Below are positions 1 through 5,545 of a DNA stretch of 5,737 bases, one piece after another (the first letter of the stretch is position 1; each line of letters opens with the position of its first letter). Below the pieces are notes generated by a model. That model ran no database searches and was not told the origin of the DNA. It saw only the letters and a program-made list of their open reading frames with translations. The stretch is from an uncultured Campylobacter sp. (lineage in GTDB: Bacteria; Campylobacterota; Campylobacteria; Campylobacterales; Campylobacteraceae). The stretch lies in assembly GCF_937949835.1 (NCBI RefSeq), contig NZ_CALEDC010000384.1, positions 1 to 5,737 on the forward strand, written 5' to 3'. The translations under genes were made by a program, and so were the position numbers.

Positions 1-925
1 CCCATTTTATCGGGTGTTTCGCGCCGTATCGCTTCTCAAGCCCGATGGCGAGCAGGCGTTGATCGACCAGGTAGTGGATGTATTCTTCGATGATGTCGTC
101 CGTAAAGCCCATGATTTGGTTATCCGTGATGTATTTGCCCCAATCGATCTCTAAGTTTCCCGCCGTCTCGAACATCTCGTAAATTTTATCCACGTTGCGC
201 TTGTTAAACAGATCGGCGCGCTCCTTGCGGACGGAATTTATCATGTTTTGAAAGAGTAGCAGATGCGTGATCTCGTCGCGCTGTATGAAGCGGATCATCT
301 GCGCGCTGCCTAGCATCTTGCCCGCGCGAGCGAGCGCATAGATCGAGGTAAAGCCGCTGTAGAAGTAGATCCCCTCTAAAATTTGATTTGCCACCATCGC
401 TAGCAGCAGCTTATCGTCGCTAACCTCGCCCGCAAGCTCCTCATAGACGCTTGAGATGTAGTCGTTTTTCCTACGAAGCATATCGTCGTGCTTCTCCATC
501 TCGTAAATCAGATCGGTATTTTCACAGATCGCCTCGACCATGACGGCGTAGGACTTGCTGTGGTTGGCCTCCTCGTAGGCTTGGCGAGCGAGCACGGCGT
601 TGATCTCCGGAGCCGTGATGTAGGGGTTGATATTATCGGCAAGATTGTTGGTCTGAAAGCTATCCATAGATATCAGCTGGCTCCACACGAGATCGTACAT
701 CCGCTTCTCGGCGCTTGTGAGATTGAAGTTATAATCGCGCACGTCGTCGGTGGTATCGACCTCTTTAGGAAACCAGGTGTTGGCCTCCATCAGATCCCAA
801 AGCTTCAGCGCCCATTGATATTTCGCCTTGGTAAAATTTAAAATTCCCTGCGGATTGCCGCCGAAGACCTTGCGATCGGTAAGCGTCTCGTCGGAGAAGG
901 GGTTGTAGATTTTTTTCCTATCCAT
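1..925 (-). CDS. nrdB: Class I ribonucleoside-diphosphate reductase beta subunit, C-terminal end cut by window edge
   Basis: This subunit builds the dimetal-tyrosyl radical that class I ribonucleotide reductase (with NrdA) uses to reduce ribonucleoside diphosphates in the cytoplasm under oxygen. The minus-strand frame is open from ATG at 925 to the left edge, giving 308 codons; family members are about 340 residues, so roughly 30 are missing. All metal ligands can be read: D88 (in LISMDSFQ), E119 and H122 (in EEANHSKSY), E184 (in ILEGIYFY), E218 and H221 (in QRDEITHL). The radical tyrosine is Y126, at the place of E. coli Y122, so this is not the tyrosine-less class Ic type. Whether the metal is iron or manganese cannot be read from sequence. 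The start is supported by AAGG six bases upstream and by homologous sequence beginning at once. It is on the same strand as the anaerobic reductase operon but 449 bases downstream with its own promoter. nrdA is not in the window. Confidence 0.95.
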   Translation of the reverse strand, partial: MDRKKIYNPFSDETLTDRKVFGGNPQGILNFTKAKYQWALKLWDLMEANTWFPKEVDTTDDVRDYNFNLTSAEKRMYDLVWSQLISMDSFQTNNLADNINPYITAPEINAVLARQAYEEANHSKSYAVMVEAICENTDLIYEMEKHDDMLRRKNDYISSVYEELAGEVSDDKLLLAMVANQILEGIYFYSGFTSIYALARAGKMLGSAQMIRFIQRDEITHLLLFQNMINSVRKERADLFNKRNVDKIYEMFETAGNLEIDWGKYITDNQIMGFTDDIIEEYIHYLVDQRLLAIGLEKRYGAKHPIKW

Positions 926-931
926 TTTTTG

Positions 932-959
932 CCTTTTTAAAAATTTAGGGCGTATTGTA
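932..959 (-). promoter_or_regulatory. Predicted nrdB promoter -10 box and ribosome binding site
   Basis: On the minus strand a TACAAT -10-like box lies at 954-959, preceded by a run of seven T, the arrangement usual for Campylobacter sigma-70 promoters, which often lack a clear -35 box. Transcription would begin near 947, giving a leader of about 20 bases. AAGG at 932-935 sits six bases before the nrdB ATG. No NrdR-type box is visible next to it. This is prediction from sequence only. Confidence 0.45.
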
Positions 960-1331
960 ACGAAAAAAATCTTATCGAAGGCTTTGCAGGTGAAATTTAA
1001 AGGCGTGAAATTTCGCCCATAAAATTTGCGCGGAATTTTATAAGGCGCACACAGCTCGGCAGGGATACATGGCGGAATTTTGCGACTAAGCGAGCAAAAG
1101 CTAAATTTTATACCAGCTGTATACTTGGAGCTTTGAAATGAAATTTTACGGCGAAGCTTCGGAATAAAATTTTATGACAGAGGAATTTTATGATGAAATT
1201 TTAAAGGCATGCGGTGCGATTCCATCTATTTGCTTTTCGCCAATGCCTGCAGTAAGCACCATTGCGGCAAACGGCGAGGCGGAATTTTATCGAGGCACAA
1301 TATATGCCGGGCAATGCGCGCTAGATAAAAT

Positions 1332-1349
1332 TTCATCGCGTTCATCGCG
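1332..1349. repeat. Two tandem copies of TTCATCGCG
   Basis: The nine bases TTCATCGCG occur twice without a gap (1332-1340 and 1341-1349), about 25 bases beyond the nrdG stop codon. Two CGCG blocks five bases apart could pair as a weak hairpin. With only two copies, this may be chance or a simple slippage duplication. Confidence 0.5.
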
Positions 1350-1374
1350 GCAAGATGCTCATGGCAGCGCAAAT

Positions 1375-2097
1375 TTAATCAAAATTTCGAAGTTCGATCT
1401 TTAGATCGGTGCGGATTTTGCTCGGATCAAAGCTCGCAAGCGGCGCGTCTAAATGGCCGAAATTATCGCCGGTGGGCAGGAAGTTTTGCAGATAATAAAC
1501 GCCGCGATAACCCTCGCTGTATAGAATTTGCGCCATCCGCTCGATCTTCGCTTCGTTTAAAAAATCGGCATGCACGGTCGTGCGCACCTCAAATTTAAAA
1601 TTTCGCCGCAGTAAAAGCCTAAGAGTTTGCAGAAATTTATCGTATAAGCTTGACTTCGTGATGAGCTCAAAATCCTGCCGCGGCGCCTTAAAATCAAGCG
1701 CGATATAATCGATCAGCCCCAGGCTTAGCGCCTCTTCGATCTTTTGCGGATTTGATCCGTTGGTGTCGACCTTGAGCAAAAAGCCGCGCCGTTTAACTTC
1801 GTGCGCCAGCGGGATAAAATCGCTCGCACAGGTGCATTCGCCGCCGCTAAATACGATGCCCTGAAGCTTGCCCGCGCGCGCATCCAAAAAGCGCAGAAAC
1901 TCTTCGTTTGAAATTTTACCCTGAGAAGTAACGATTTGTGGGTTGTAGCAGTATATGCAGCGCATATTGCAGCCGCAAAACCACGCAATCGCGGCGATGT
2001 GATCAGCAAAATCAAGCATCGTAAACGGCGTGATCTCGTAAATCTGCGCGTTATGCAGGTTTAAGGCTTGCGGCGGCTTCGTATGCGTTTGTTGCAT
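1375..2097 (-). CDS. nrdG: Anaerobic ribonucleotide reductase activating protein (radical SAM)
   Basis: A radical-SAM activase that uses S-adenosylmethionine and a [4Fe-4S] cluster to place the glycyl radical on class III ribonucleotide reductase, without oxygen, in the cytoplasm. The 240-residue product carries the cluster motif CNMRCIYC (C43, C47, C50), the GGE motif (G85-E87) in FSGGECTC, the later DTNG strand motif (111-114) and IDYIALDFKAP (129-139). It looks like the NrdG2 type of activase. The N-terminal stretch IYEITPFTMLDF is family-typical, so the internal ATG at M27 would be too short; the ATG at 2097 is the only one upstream, although its ribosome binding site is poor (ACCGGCC). 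It starts 17 bases after the small glycyl-domain gene, so translational coupling is likely. C88 and C90 after GGE replace the more usual GGEP; this may be normal for the subfamily. Confidence 0.92.
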   Translation of the reverse strand: MQQTHTKPPQALNLHNAQIYEITPFTMLDFADHIAAIAWFCGCNMRCIYCYNPQIVTSQGKISNEEFLRFLDARAGKLQGIVFSGGECTCASDFIPLAHEVKRRGFLLKVDTNGSNPQKIEEALSLGLIDYIALDFKAPRQDFELITKSSLYDKFLQTLRLLLRRNFKFEVRTTVHADFLNEAKIERMAQILYSEGYRGVYYLQNFLPTGDNFGHLDAPLASFDPSKIRTDLKIELRNFD

Positions 2098-2114
2098 TTG
2101 GCCGGTAGCGGCGA

Positions 2115-2279
2115 CTAGGCGATCTGCTTTTTGTCTTTTTTCTCTTCAAAAAAGACGCGCTCTTTGTGTTCGCCCTTCTTTCCGATATTAAAGCTCTCTA
2201 CTGGGCGTAAATAGCCCATTACTCTTGTGTAAACGACGCATTTTGTGCGTTTTGCTTCTAACTCTTTTGGAAATTCCAT
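2115..2279 (-). CDS. Separately encoded glycyl-radical domain of class III ribonucleotide reductase (54 residues)
   Basis: This small gene sits between nrdD and nrdG. Its product contains VVYTRVMGYLRPV, then SFNIGKKGEHKERVFF, which matches the far C-terminus of ordinary class III reductases (pattern EVYsRvvGYlRPV..wN.GK..Ef..R). In that family the glycine of this motif is the radical residue (Gly681 in E. coli NrdD, in RVCGYLG); here it is G22. NrdD upstream lacks this segment, so the two proteins very likely form one enzyme. The ATG at 2279 has AAAGGA six bases upstream; an earlier in-frame ATG at 2294 has no ribosome binding site and would overlap that AAAGGA. The gap to nrdD is 39 bases and to nrdG 17. 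Length, basic tail (EEKKDKKQIA) and the TAG stop at 2115-2117 are clear. C14 lies eight residues before the glycine; its role is unknown. Identification by motif is strong; action as a separate subunit is inference. Confidence 0.88.
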   Translation of the reverse strand: MEFPKELEAKRTKCVVYTRVMGYLRPVESFNIGKKGEHKERVFFEEKKDKKQIA

Positions 2280-2285
2280 TCTCCA

Positions 2286-2291
2286 TCCTTT
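2286..2291 (-). promoter_or_regulatory. Ribosome binding site of the small glycyl-domain gene
   Basis: AAAGGA on the minus strand, six bases before ATG 2279. It lies inside the nrdD-small gene spacer and decides the start: it shows independent initiation rather than continued translation of nrdD, and it excludes the in-frame ATG at 2294, which has only AT-rich sequence before it. Confidence 0.7.
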
Positions 2292-2318
2292 CATTAAGAT
2301 TAAAATTTAAATCGCTAT

Positions 2319-4427
2319 TTAGGCGCCCTTGCTCTGCTTGGCCTTGTATTCCGCAAGCAGTTCCTCGTCGCATTTCGGGCAGTATTCATGCTCGCCGCTG
2401 ATGTAGCCGTGCTTATGGCAGACGCTAAAAATCGGCGTGATCGTGATATAAGGAAGCTTGTAGTTTTGCACTACGCTTTTTACGAGCTGTTTGCACGCCT
2501 GAGCCGAGCTGATGCGCTCCTTCATATACAGATGCAGCACCGTGCCGCCGGTATAGGAGCTTTGCAGCTCGTCCTGCATCGCCAGCGCCTCAAACGGATC
2601 GCTTCCGAAATTTGCCGGAAGCTGCGTCGAATTGGTGTAGTATATGTTTTTATCAAATCCCGCTTGGATGATGTCTGCGTAGCGCTTCTTATCCTCTTTG
2701 GCGAAGCGATACGTAGTGCCCTCGGCAGGCGTAGCTTCGAGATTGTATAGGTTGCCCGTCTGTTCCTGAAACGAGCGAATCTTCTCGCGCAGATACTCAA
2801 CCATTTTAAGGGCAAATTTACGCCCGAATTCCGTCGTAATATCTTCTTTGTTGCCGCTAAAATTTCGGATCATCTCGTTTGCGCCGTTGATGCCGATGGT
2901 GCTGAAATGGTTGTTAAAGCCCGGCAGATAGCGCTTCGTGTATGGATATAAGCCGCGTTCAAACATCTCGGTAACGAATTTTCGCTTCTTTTCAAGCGTC
3001 GATTTTGCAAGCTCTAAAAGCTCGTCCAGCCTCGCATACAGCGCCTCTTCGTTATTTTTATACAGATAGCCTAGGCGGGCTAAATTTATCGTTACGACGC
3101 CGATGCTTCCCGTCATCTCCGCGCTTCCGAAAAGCCCTCCGCCGCGCTTTAGAAGCTCGCGCAGATCGAGCTGCAAGCGGCAGCACATCGAGCGTACGGC
3201 GCCAGGCTTATACGCCTTTGGATTGGGTACACGCTCACCATTTTCGTTAGTGATATATTGCGAGCCGATAAAATTTTGAAAATAGCTTGAGCCTACCTTG
3301 GCGGTGTTTTCAAATACCGCGTCGGCTGCAGGAGTATCCCAATCAAACTCCTCCGTTAAATTTACCGTAGGGATCGGGAAGGTAAACGGCTGGCCGCACT
3401 TATCGCCCGTCGTTAAAACCTCGTAAAACGCGATCACGATGCGGTTCATCTCAGGCTCGAAATCGCCGTAAGTCAAAGCCTCTAGCGAGTCCTTGCCGCG
3501 CCTTTTAGCCTCGGCCAAAAGCTCCTCGTCGTGTAAATTTTTAAATAGATGCTCGTTGTTATGCGTAGGGATCTGCGTTTTTAGATCATCCGGGCAGGTC
3601 ATATCGATGGTGACGTTGGTAAATGGGCTCTGACCCCAGCGCGCCGGAACGTTTAGGTTGAACACGAAGCTCGTGATCGCCTTTTTGACCTCATCGTCGC
3701 TTAATTTGTCGCGGAAAACGTATGGCGCCAGATATGTATCAAAGCTACTAAACGCCTGTGCGCCCGCCCATTCGCTTTGTAAAATTCCAAGGAAATTTGC
3801 CATCTGATACAGCGCTTCGCGGAAATGCTTCGGCGCCTTGCTCTCGACCCTGCCGCGCACGCCGTTAAAGCCCTCGTTTAGAAGCACGCGCAAGCTCCAG
3901 CCCGCGCAATACGCCGTAAGGCAGTCCAGATCGTGGATATGATAGTCGCCGTTTCGGTGCGCCGCGCCCTCCTCGCGAGAGTAAATTTTATCTAGCCAGT
4001 AGTTTGCGATGACCTTGCCGGCGGTATTGTTTATCAGGCCTGCGTTTGAGTAGCTGGTATTGGAATTTGCTAAAATTCGCCAATCCTGCTTGCTGATGTA
4101 TTCATTGACCGTCTGGGTGCAGTTGATATAGGTCGTATCCTCCTCAAGCCCCAAAATGTGCTCGCGCTGCATCTTGTGCGTGTGGCGGTAGATCATGAAG
4201 CTTTTCAAAACAGCGAAATCGCCCGCTTCGAAGAGCTTTTTCTCGATGAGATCCTGAATATCCTCGACGCTTAATTTATCCTTAAAAACGATCGCGCTCA
4301 TTACGTTATCGAAAACCTTTTCGTCAAATTCGGTACCGACGCTTTTGTAGGCTTTTTTGATAGCATCTTTTATTTTGTAGGATTGAAATTCTTGAAAACT
4401 TCCGTCTCTTTTAATGATTTTTTTCAT
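2319..4427 (-). CDS. nrdD: Anaerobic class III ribonucleoside-triphosphate reductase, large chain lacking the glycyl-radical loop
   Basis: The catalytic chain of the oxygen-independent reductase converting ribonucleoside triphosphates to deoxy forms. Of 702 residues, about 3-92 form an ATP-cone (begins IIKRDGSFQEF), which in this family binds ATP/dATP for activity control. The barrel follows: C174 in AYCAGWSL is an active-site cysteine, and C416 in SMCCRLQLD is the likely thiyl-radical cysteine (place of GCR in E. coli/T4). GSIGVVTINLARLGYL (about 441-456) and YTGGTVLHLYM are family signatures. A zinc-type motif closes the chain: C670, H673, C683, C686 (VCHKHGY...YCPKC). It ends 16 residues later, with no RVxGY glycyl loop; that part is in the next gene. 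I chose ATG 4427 over GTG 4433 because the GGGG ribosome binding site (4433-4436) overlaps the GTG. Whether it uses formate or a redoxin as reductant I cannot tell. Confidence 0.95.
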   Translation of the reverse strand: MKKIIKRDGSFQEFQSYKIKDAIKKAYKSVGTEFDEKVFDNVMSAIVFKDKLSVEDIQDLIEKKLFEAGDFAVLKSFMIYRHTHKMQREHILGLEEDTTYINCTQTVNEYISKQDWRILANSNTSYSNAGLINNTAGKVIANYWLDKIYSREEGAAHRNGDYHIHDLDCLTAYCAGWSLRVLLNEGFNGVRGRVESKAPKHFREALYQMANFLGILQSEWAGAQAFSSFDTYLAPYVFRDKLSDDEVKKAITSFVFNLNVPARWGQSPFTNVTIDMTCPDDLKTQIPTHNNEHLFKNLHDEELLAEAKRRGKDSLEALTYGDFEPEMNRIVIAFYEVLTTGDKCGQPFTFPIPTVNLTEEFDWDTPAADAVFENTAKVGSSYFQNFIGSQYITNENGERVPNPKAYKPGAVRSMCCRLQLDLRELLKRGGGLFGSAEMTGSIGVVTINLARLGYLYKNNEEALYARLDELLELAKSTLEKKRKFVTEMFERGLYPYTKRYLPGFNNHFSTIGINGANEMIRNFSGNKEDITTEFGRKFALKMVEYLREKIRSFQEQTGNLYNLEATPAEGTTYRFAKEDKKRYADIIQAGFDKNIYYTNSTQLPANFGSDPFEALAMQDELQSSYTGGTVLHLYMKERISSAQACKQLVKSVVQNYKLPYITITPIFSVCHKHGYISGEHEYCPKCDEELLAEYKAKQSKGA

Positions 4428-4432
4428 AAGCA

Positions 4433-4472
4433 CCCCGAGAATTTTCTGAATAAATTGGCAGAAAGTATATCA
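4433..4472 (-). promoter_or_regulatory. Predicted promoter and ribosome binding site of the nrdD operon
   Basis: The minus strand has TGATATACT at 4464-4472: an extended -10 element, with TATACT at 4464-4469. No good -35 box is at the usual distance. The start of transcription would be near 4458 and the leader about 30 bases. GGGG at 4433-4436 lies five bases before ATG 4427 and serves as ribosome binding site. No FNR- or NrdR-type palindrome is evident. Prediction from sequence only. Confidence 0.5.
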
Positions 4473-4559
4473 AGGAATCTTTAACTCAAAATTAAAGGAA
4501 CGAGCGGAATATCCGTTACAAATTTTGCTTATAAAAAACGAAATTTAACCAAATCTCGC

Positions 4560-4565
4560 TATAAT
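4560..4565 (+). promoter_or_regulatory. Predicted promoter -10 box of the lipoprotein gene
   Basis: A perfect TATAAT at 4560-4565 lies 33 bases before the ATG at 4599, with A/T tracts upstream but no clear -35 box, as usual in Campylobacter. It is divergent from the nrdD promoter, with about 95 bases between the two -10 boxes. GGAA at 4590-4593 is a fair ribosome binding site five bases before the ATG. Confidence 0.55.
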
Positions 4566-4598
4566 CGCGGAGTTTATTTTATAAAATTTGGAAATGCT

Positions 4599-5231
4599 AT
4601 GAAAAATTTTAAAATAAGTTTTTTCGTGATCTTGCTGTGTGCCTTTTTAGCAGGCTGCGCTGCGCTTAAAGGCTCTAAAAGCGCGGATAATTCGGCGCTT
4701 ACCGGAGGCATCGATCACGCAGGATATCCAAACGCATATCTGGAGCGCATCGCAGGCGAAAGCATCGCTGATCTACTCTCAAAGCGTATCGTCGGCAAGA
4801 GAGGCGGTAGATTCAGCGTCGTCGGCATCGAGCCATTGGACGGGACGAACGCGCACGGCGTGGATGCGGAATTTTTGAGCAAAAAAATTAGAATTTCACT
4901 GCTGCATTCAGGCAAAGCAGTCGTCACAGACGCCCCAAGTAAAGATGAACTCGTATTTAGCAATGATGGCGTAAGCCGTGGCTATCACGCCGTAGAAAGC
5001 GGCTCGATCTACGCGCCGGATTACATCTTGGTAGGTAAAATTTTACCACAAAGCCCTGCTGTGGCAAACGACGGTAAGACGGGATCTAAAAAATCAAAAA
5101 GCTTAAATTCTGCAGCTAAAAATTCTACCGCGCAAGCAAGCGAAAGCCTACTTTTAGAGCTTTCGATGATAGATACTCGCAACAACAAGAGCGTGTGGAA
5201 GTATAAAAAAGCGCTTCAAAAGCAAATTTAA
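4599..5231 (+). CDS. Putative outer-membrane lipoprotein, LpoB-like (penicillin-binding protein activator family)
   Basis: The 210-residue product begins with a lipoprotein signal peptide: basic MKNFK, a hydrophobic stretch, then the lipobox LAGC with C20 as the lipidated residue. The body resembles the LpoB/YcfM fold family: an N-terminal helix (LERIAGESIADLLSKRI), a strand VVGIEPLDG, a helix plus GKAVVTDA, then PDYILVGKI (140-148) and LLLELSMIDTRNNKSVWKYKK (184-204), the pattern of family ends where a lipid-anchored domain closes with 'lidl.sg.ivW'. In E. coli LpoB (213 residues) stimulates PBP1b from the outer membrane; whether this protein does so is inference. A low-complexity Ser/Lys/Ala/Asn segment (about 159-183) interrupts the last two strands. 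The gene lies 51 bases ahead of rpsU with no terminator between, so the two may be cotranscribed. It could also be a general epsilonproteobacterial lipoprotein of unknown role. Confidence 0.65.
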   Translation: MKNFKISFFVILLCAFLAGCAALKGSKSADNSALTGGIDHAGYPNAYLERIAGESIADLLSKRIVGKRGGRFSVVGIEPLDGTNAHGVDAEFLSKKIRISLLHSGKAVVTDAPSKDELVFSNDGVSRGYHAVESGSIYAPDYILVGKILPQSPAVANDGKTGSKKSKSLNSAAKNSTAQASESLLLELSMIDTRNNKSVWKYKKALQKQI

Positions 5232-5267
5232 GGAATTTTTCGCTAAACTCACGATTCATTTTTTTGA

Positions 5268-5277
5268 AAGGCGGTGA
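5268..5277 (+). promoter_or_regulatory. Strong Shine-Dalgarno sequence of rpsU
   Basis: AAGGCGGTGA matches the full anti-Shine-Dalgarno complement AAGGAGGTGA at nine of ten positions and ends five bases before GTG 5283. It contains the alternative GTG at 5274, which therefore cannot be the start. Confidence 0.8.
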
Positions 5278-5282
5278 GGAAA

Positions 5283-5495
5283 GTGCCTGGAGTAAAGGTA
5301 TATCCGAACGAATCATTTGACGAAGCTTACAGACGCTTTAAGAAGCAGACCGATCGTAACCTAGTCGTTACCGAGGTTCGCGCGAGACGATTTTTTGAGC
5401 CGATGACGGAAGTCCGCAAAAAGCAAAAAATTTCAGCTCGCAAAAAGATGCTTAAACGTCTTTACACGCTACGTCGCTACGAGTCACGCTTGTAG
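5283..5495 (+). CDS. rpsU: 30S ribosomal protein S21
   Basis: A small basic protein of the 30S ribosomal subunit that binds near the 3' end of 16S rRNA and helps initiation of translation. From GTG 5283 it is 70 residues, begins [19 protein letters not shown] as expected for epsilonproteobacterial S21, and carries the conserved [12 protein letters not shown] block and the arginine/lysine-rich tail [17 protein letters not shown]. The frame is also open to GTG 5274, but that codon lies inside the Shine-Dalgarno sequence and would add three residues not found in the family. It is the second gene after the lipoprotein gene and is followed by a strong hairpin. Confidence 0.96.
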   Translation: MPGVKVYPNESFDEAYRRFKKQTDRNLVVTEVRARRFFEPMTEVRKKQKISARKKMLKRLYTLRRYESRL

Positions 5496-5499
5496 CAAC

Positions 5500-5545
5500 T
5501 TGCGCGGATTTGCGGATTTTAAATTTGCAGATCTGCGCGAAATTT
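5500..5545 (+). terminator. Probable rho-independent terminator after rpsU
   Basis: Starting four bases after the rpsU stop, 5500-5518 pairs with 5522-5540: an outer stem of 14 pairs (core GCGCGGATTTGC against GCAGATCTGCGC, with G-U wobbles) and an A/T and G-U inner stem closing on a three-base loop. The following sequence is only moderately T-rich (AATTTTATCTC, then CTTTTT at 5556-5561), so termination strength is uncertain. No comparable hairpin lies between the lipoprotein gene and rpsU. Confidence 0.6.

Larger units (their letters stand above)
926..1374. other. Non-coding gap between nrdG and nrdB
   Basis: I see no convincing gene here. The one open frame (1174-1404, plus) is unlike anything I know and runs into the 3' end of nrdG. 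The gap contains the nrdB promoter at its left end and about 14 AAATTT or GAATTT words, several inside a longer shared string GCGGAATTTTAT (1030-1041, 1279-1290; shorter copy GCGGAATTTT at 1072-1081). There is an imperfect nested inverted repeat at 1097-1134 and a 9-base tandem repeat at 1332-1349. No clear terminator for nrdG was found. Confidence 0.6.

Noticed and set aside
187..195. TTATCCACG, close to a DnaA box
   Set aside because: A single near-match inside nrdB coding sequence, with no cluster or origin context.
1295..1310. CACAATATAT string resembling half of an NrdR box
   Set aside because: The right half (GCCGGG) does not match, it is about 350 bases from the nrdB promoter, and no second box is present.
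1174..1404. Plus-strand open frame of 76 residues
   Set aside because: No recognisable motif, built largely from AAATTT/GAATTT strings, no good ribosome binding site, and it overlaps the 3' end of nrdG.
2188..2373. Minus-strand open frame of 61 residues covering the nrdD-nrdG spacer
   Set aside because: It is an out-of-frame shadow across the nrdD end and the small glycyl-domain gene; the other frame gives a clear family match with its own ribosome binding site.
4428..4433. GTG start for nrdD at 4433
   Set aside because: The GTG overlaps the GGGG ribosome binding site; ATG 4427, two codons later, has proper spacing.
4464..4477. TTGAT near the nrdD promoter as an FNR-type site
   Set aside because: Only one half-site; there is no ATCAA at the needed spacing, and it is better explained as part of the extended -10 box.
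5274..5282. GTG start for rpsU at 5274
   Set aside because: It lies within the Shine-Dalgarno sequence and adds three residues ahead of the conserved MPGVKV start.
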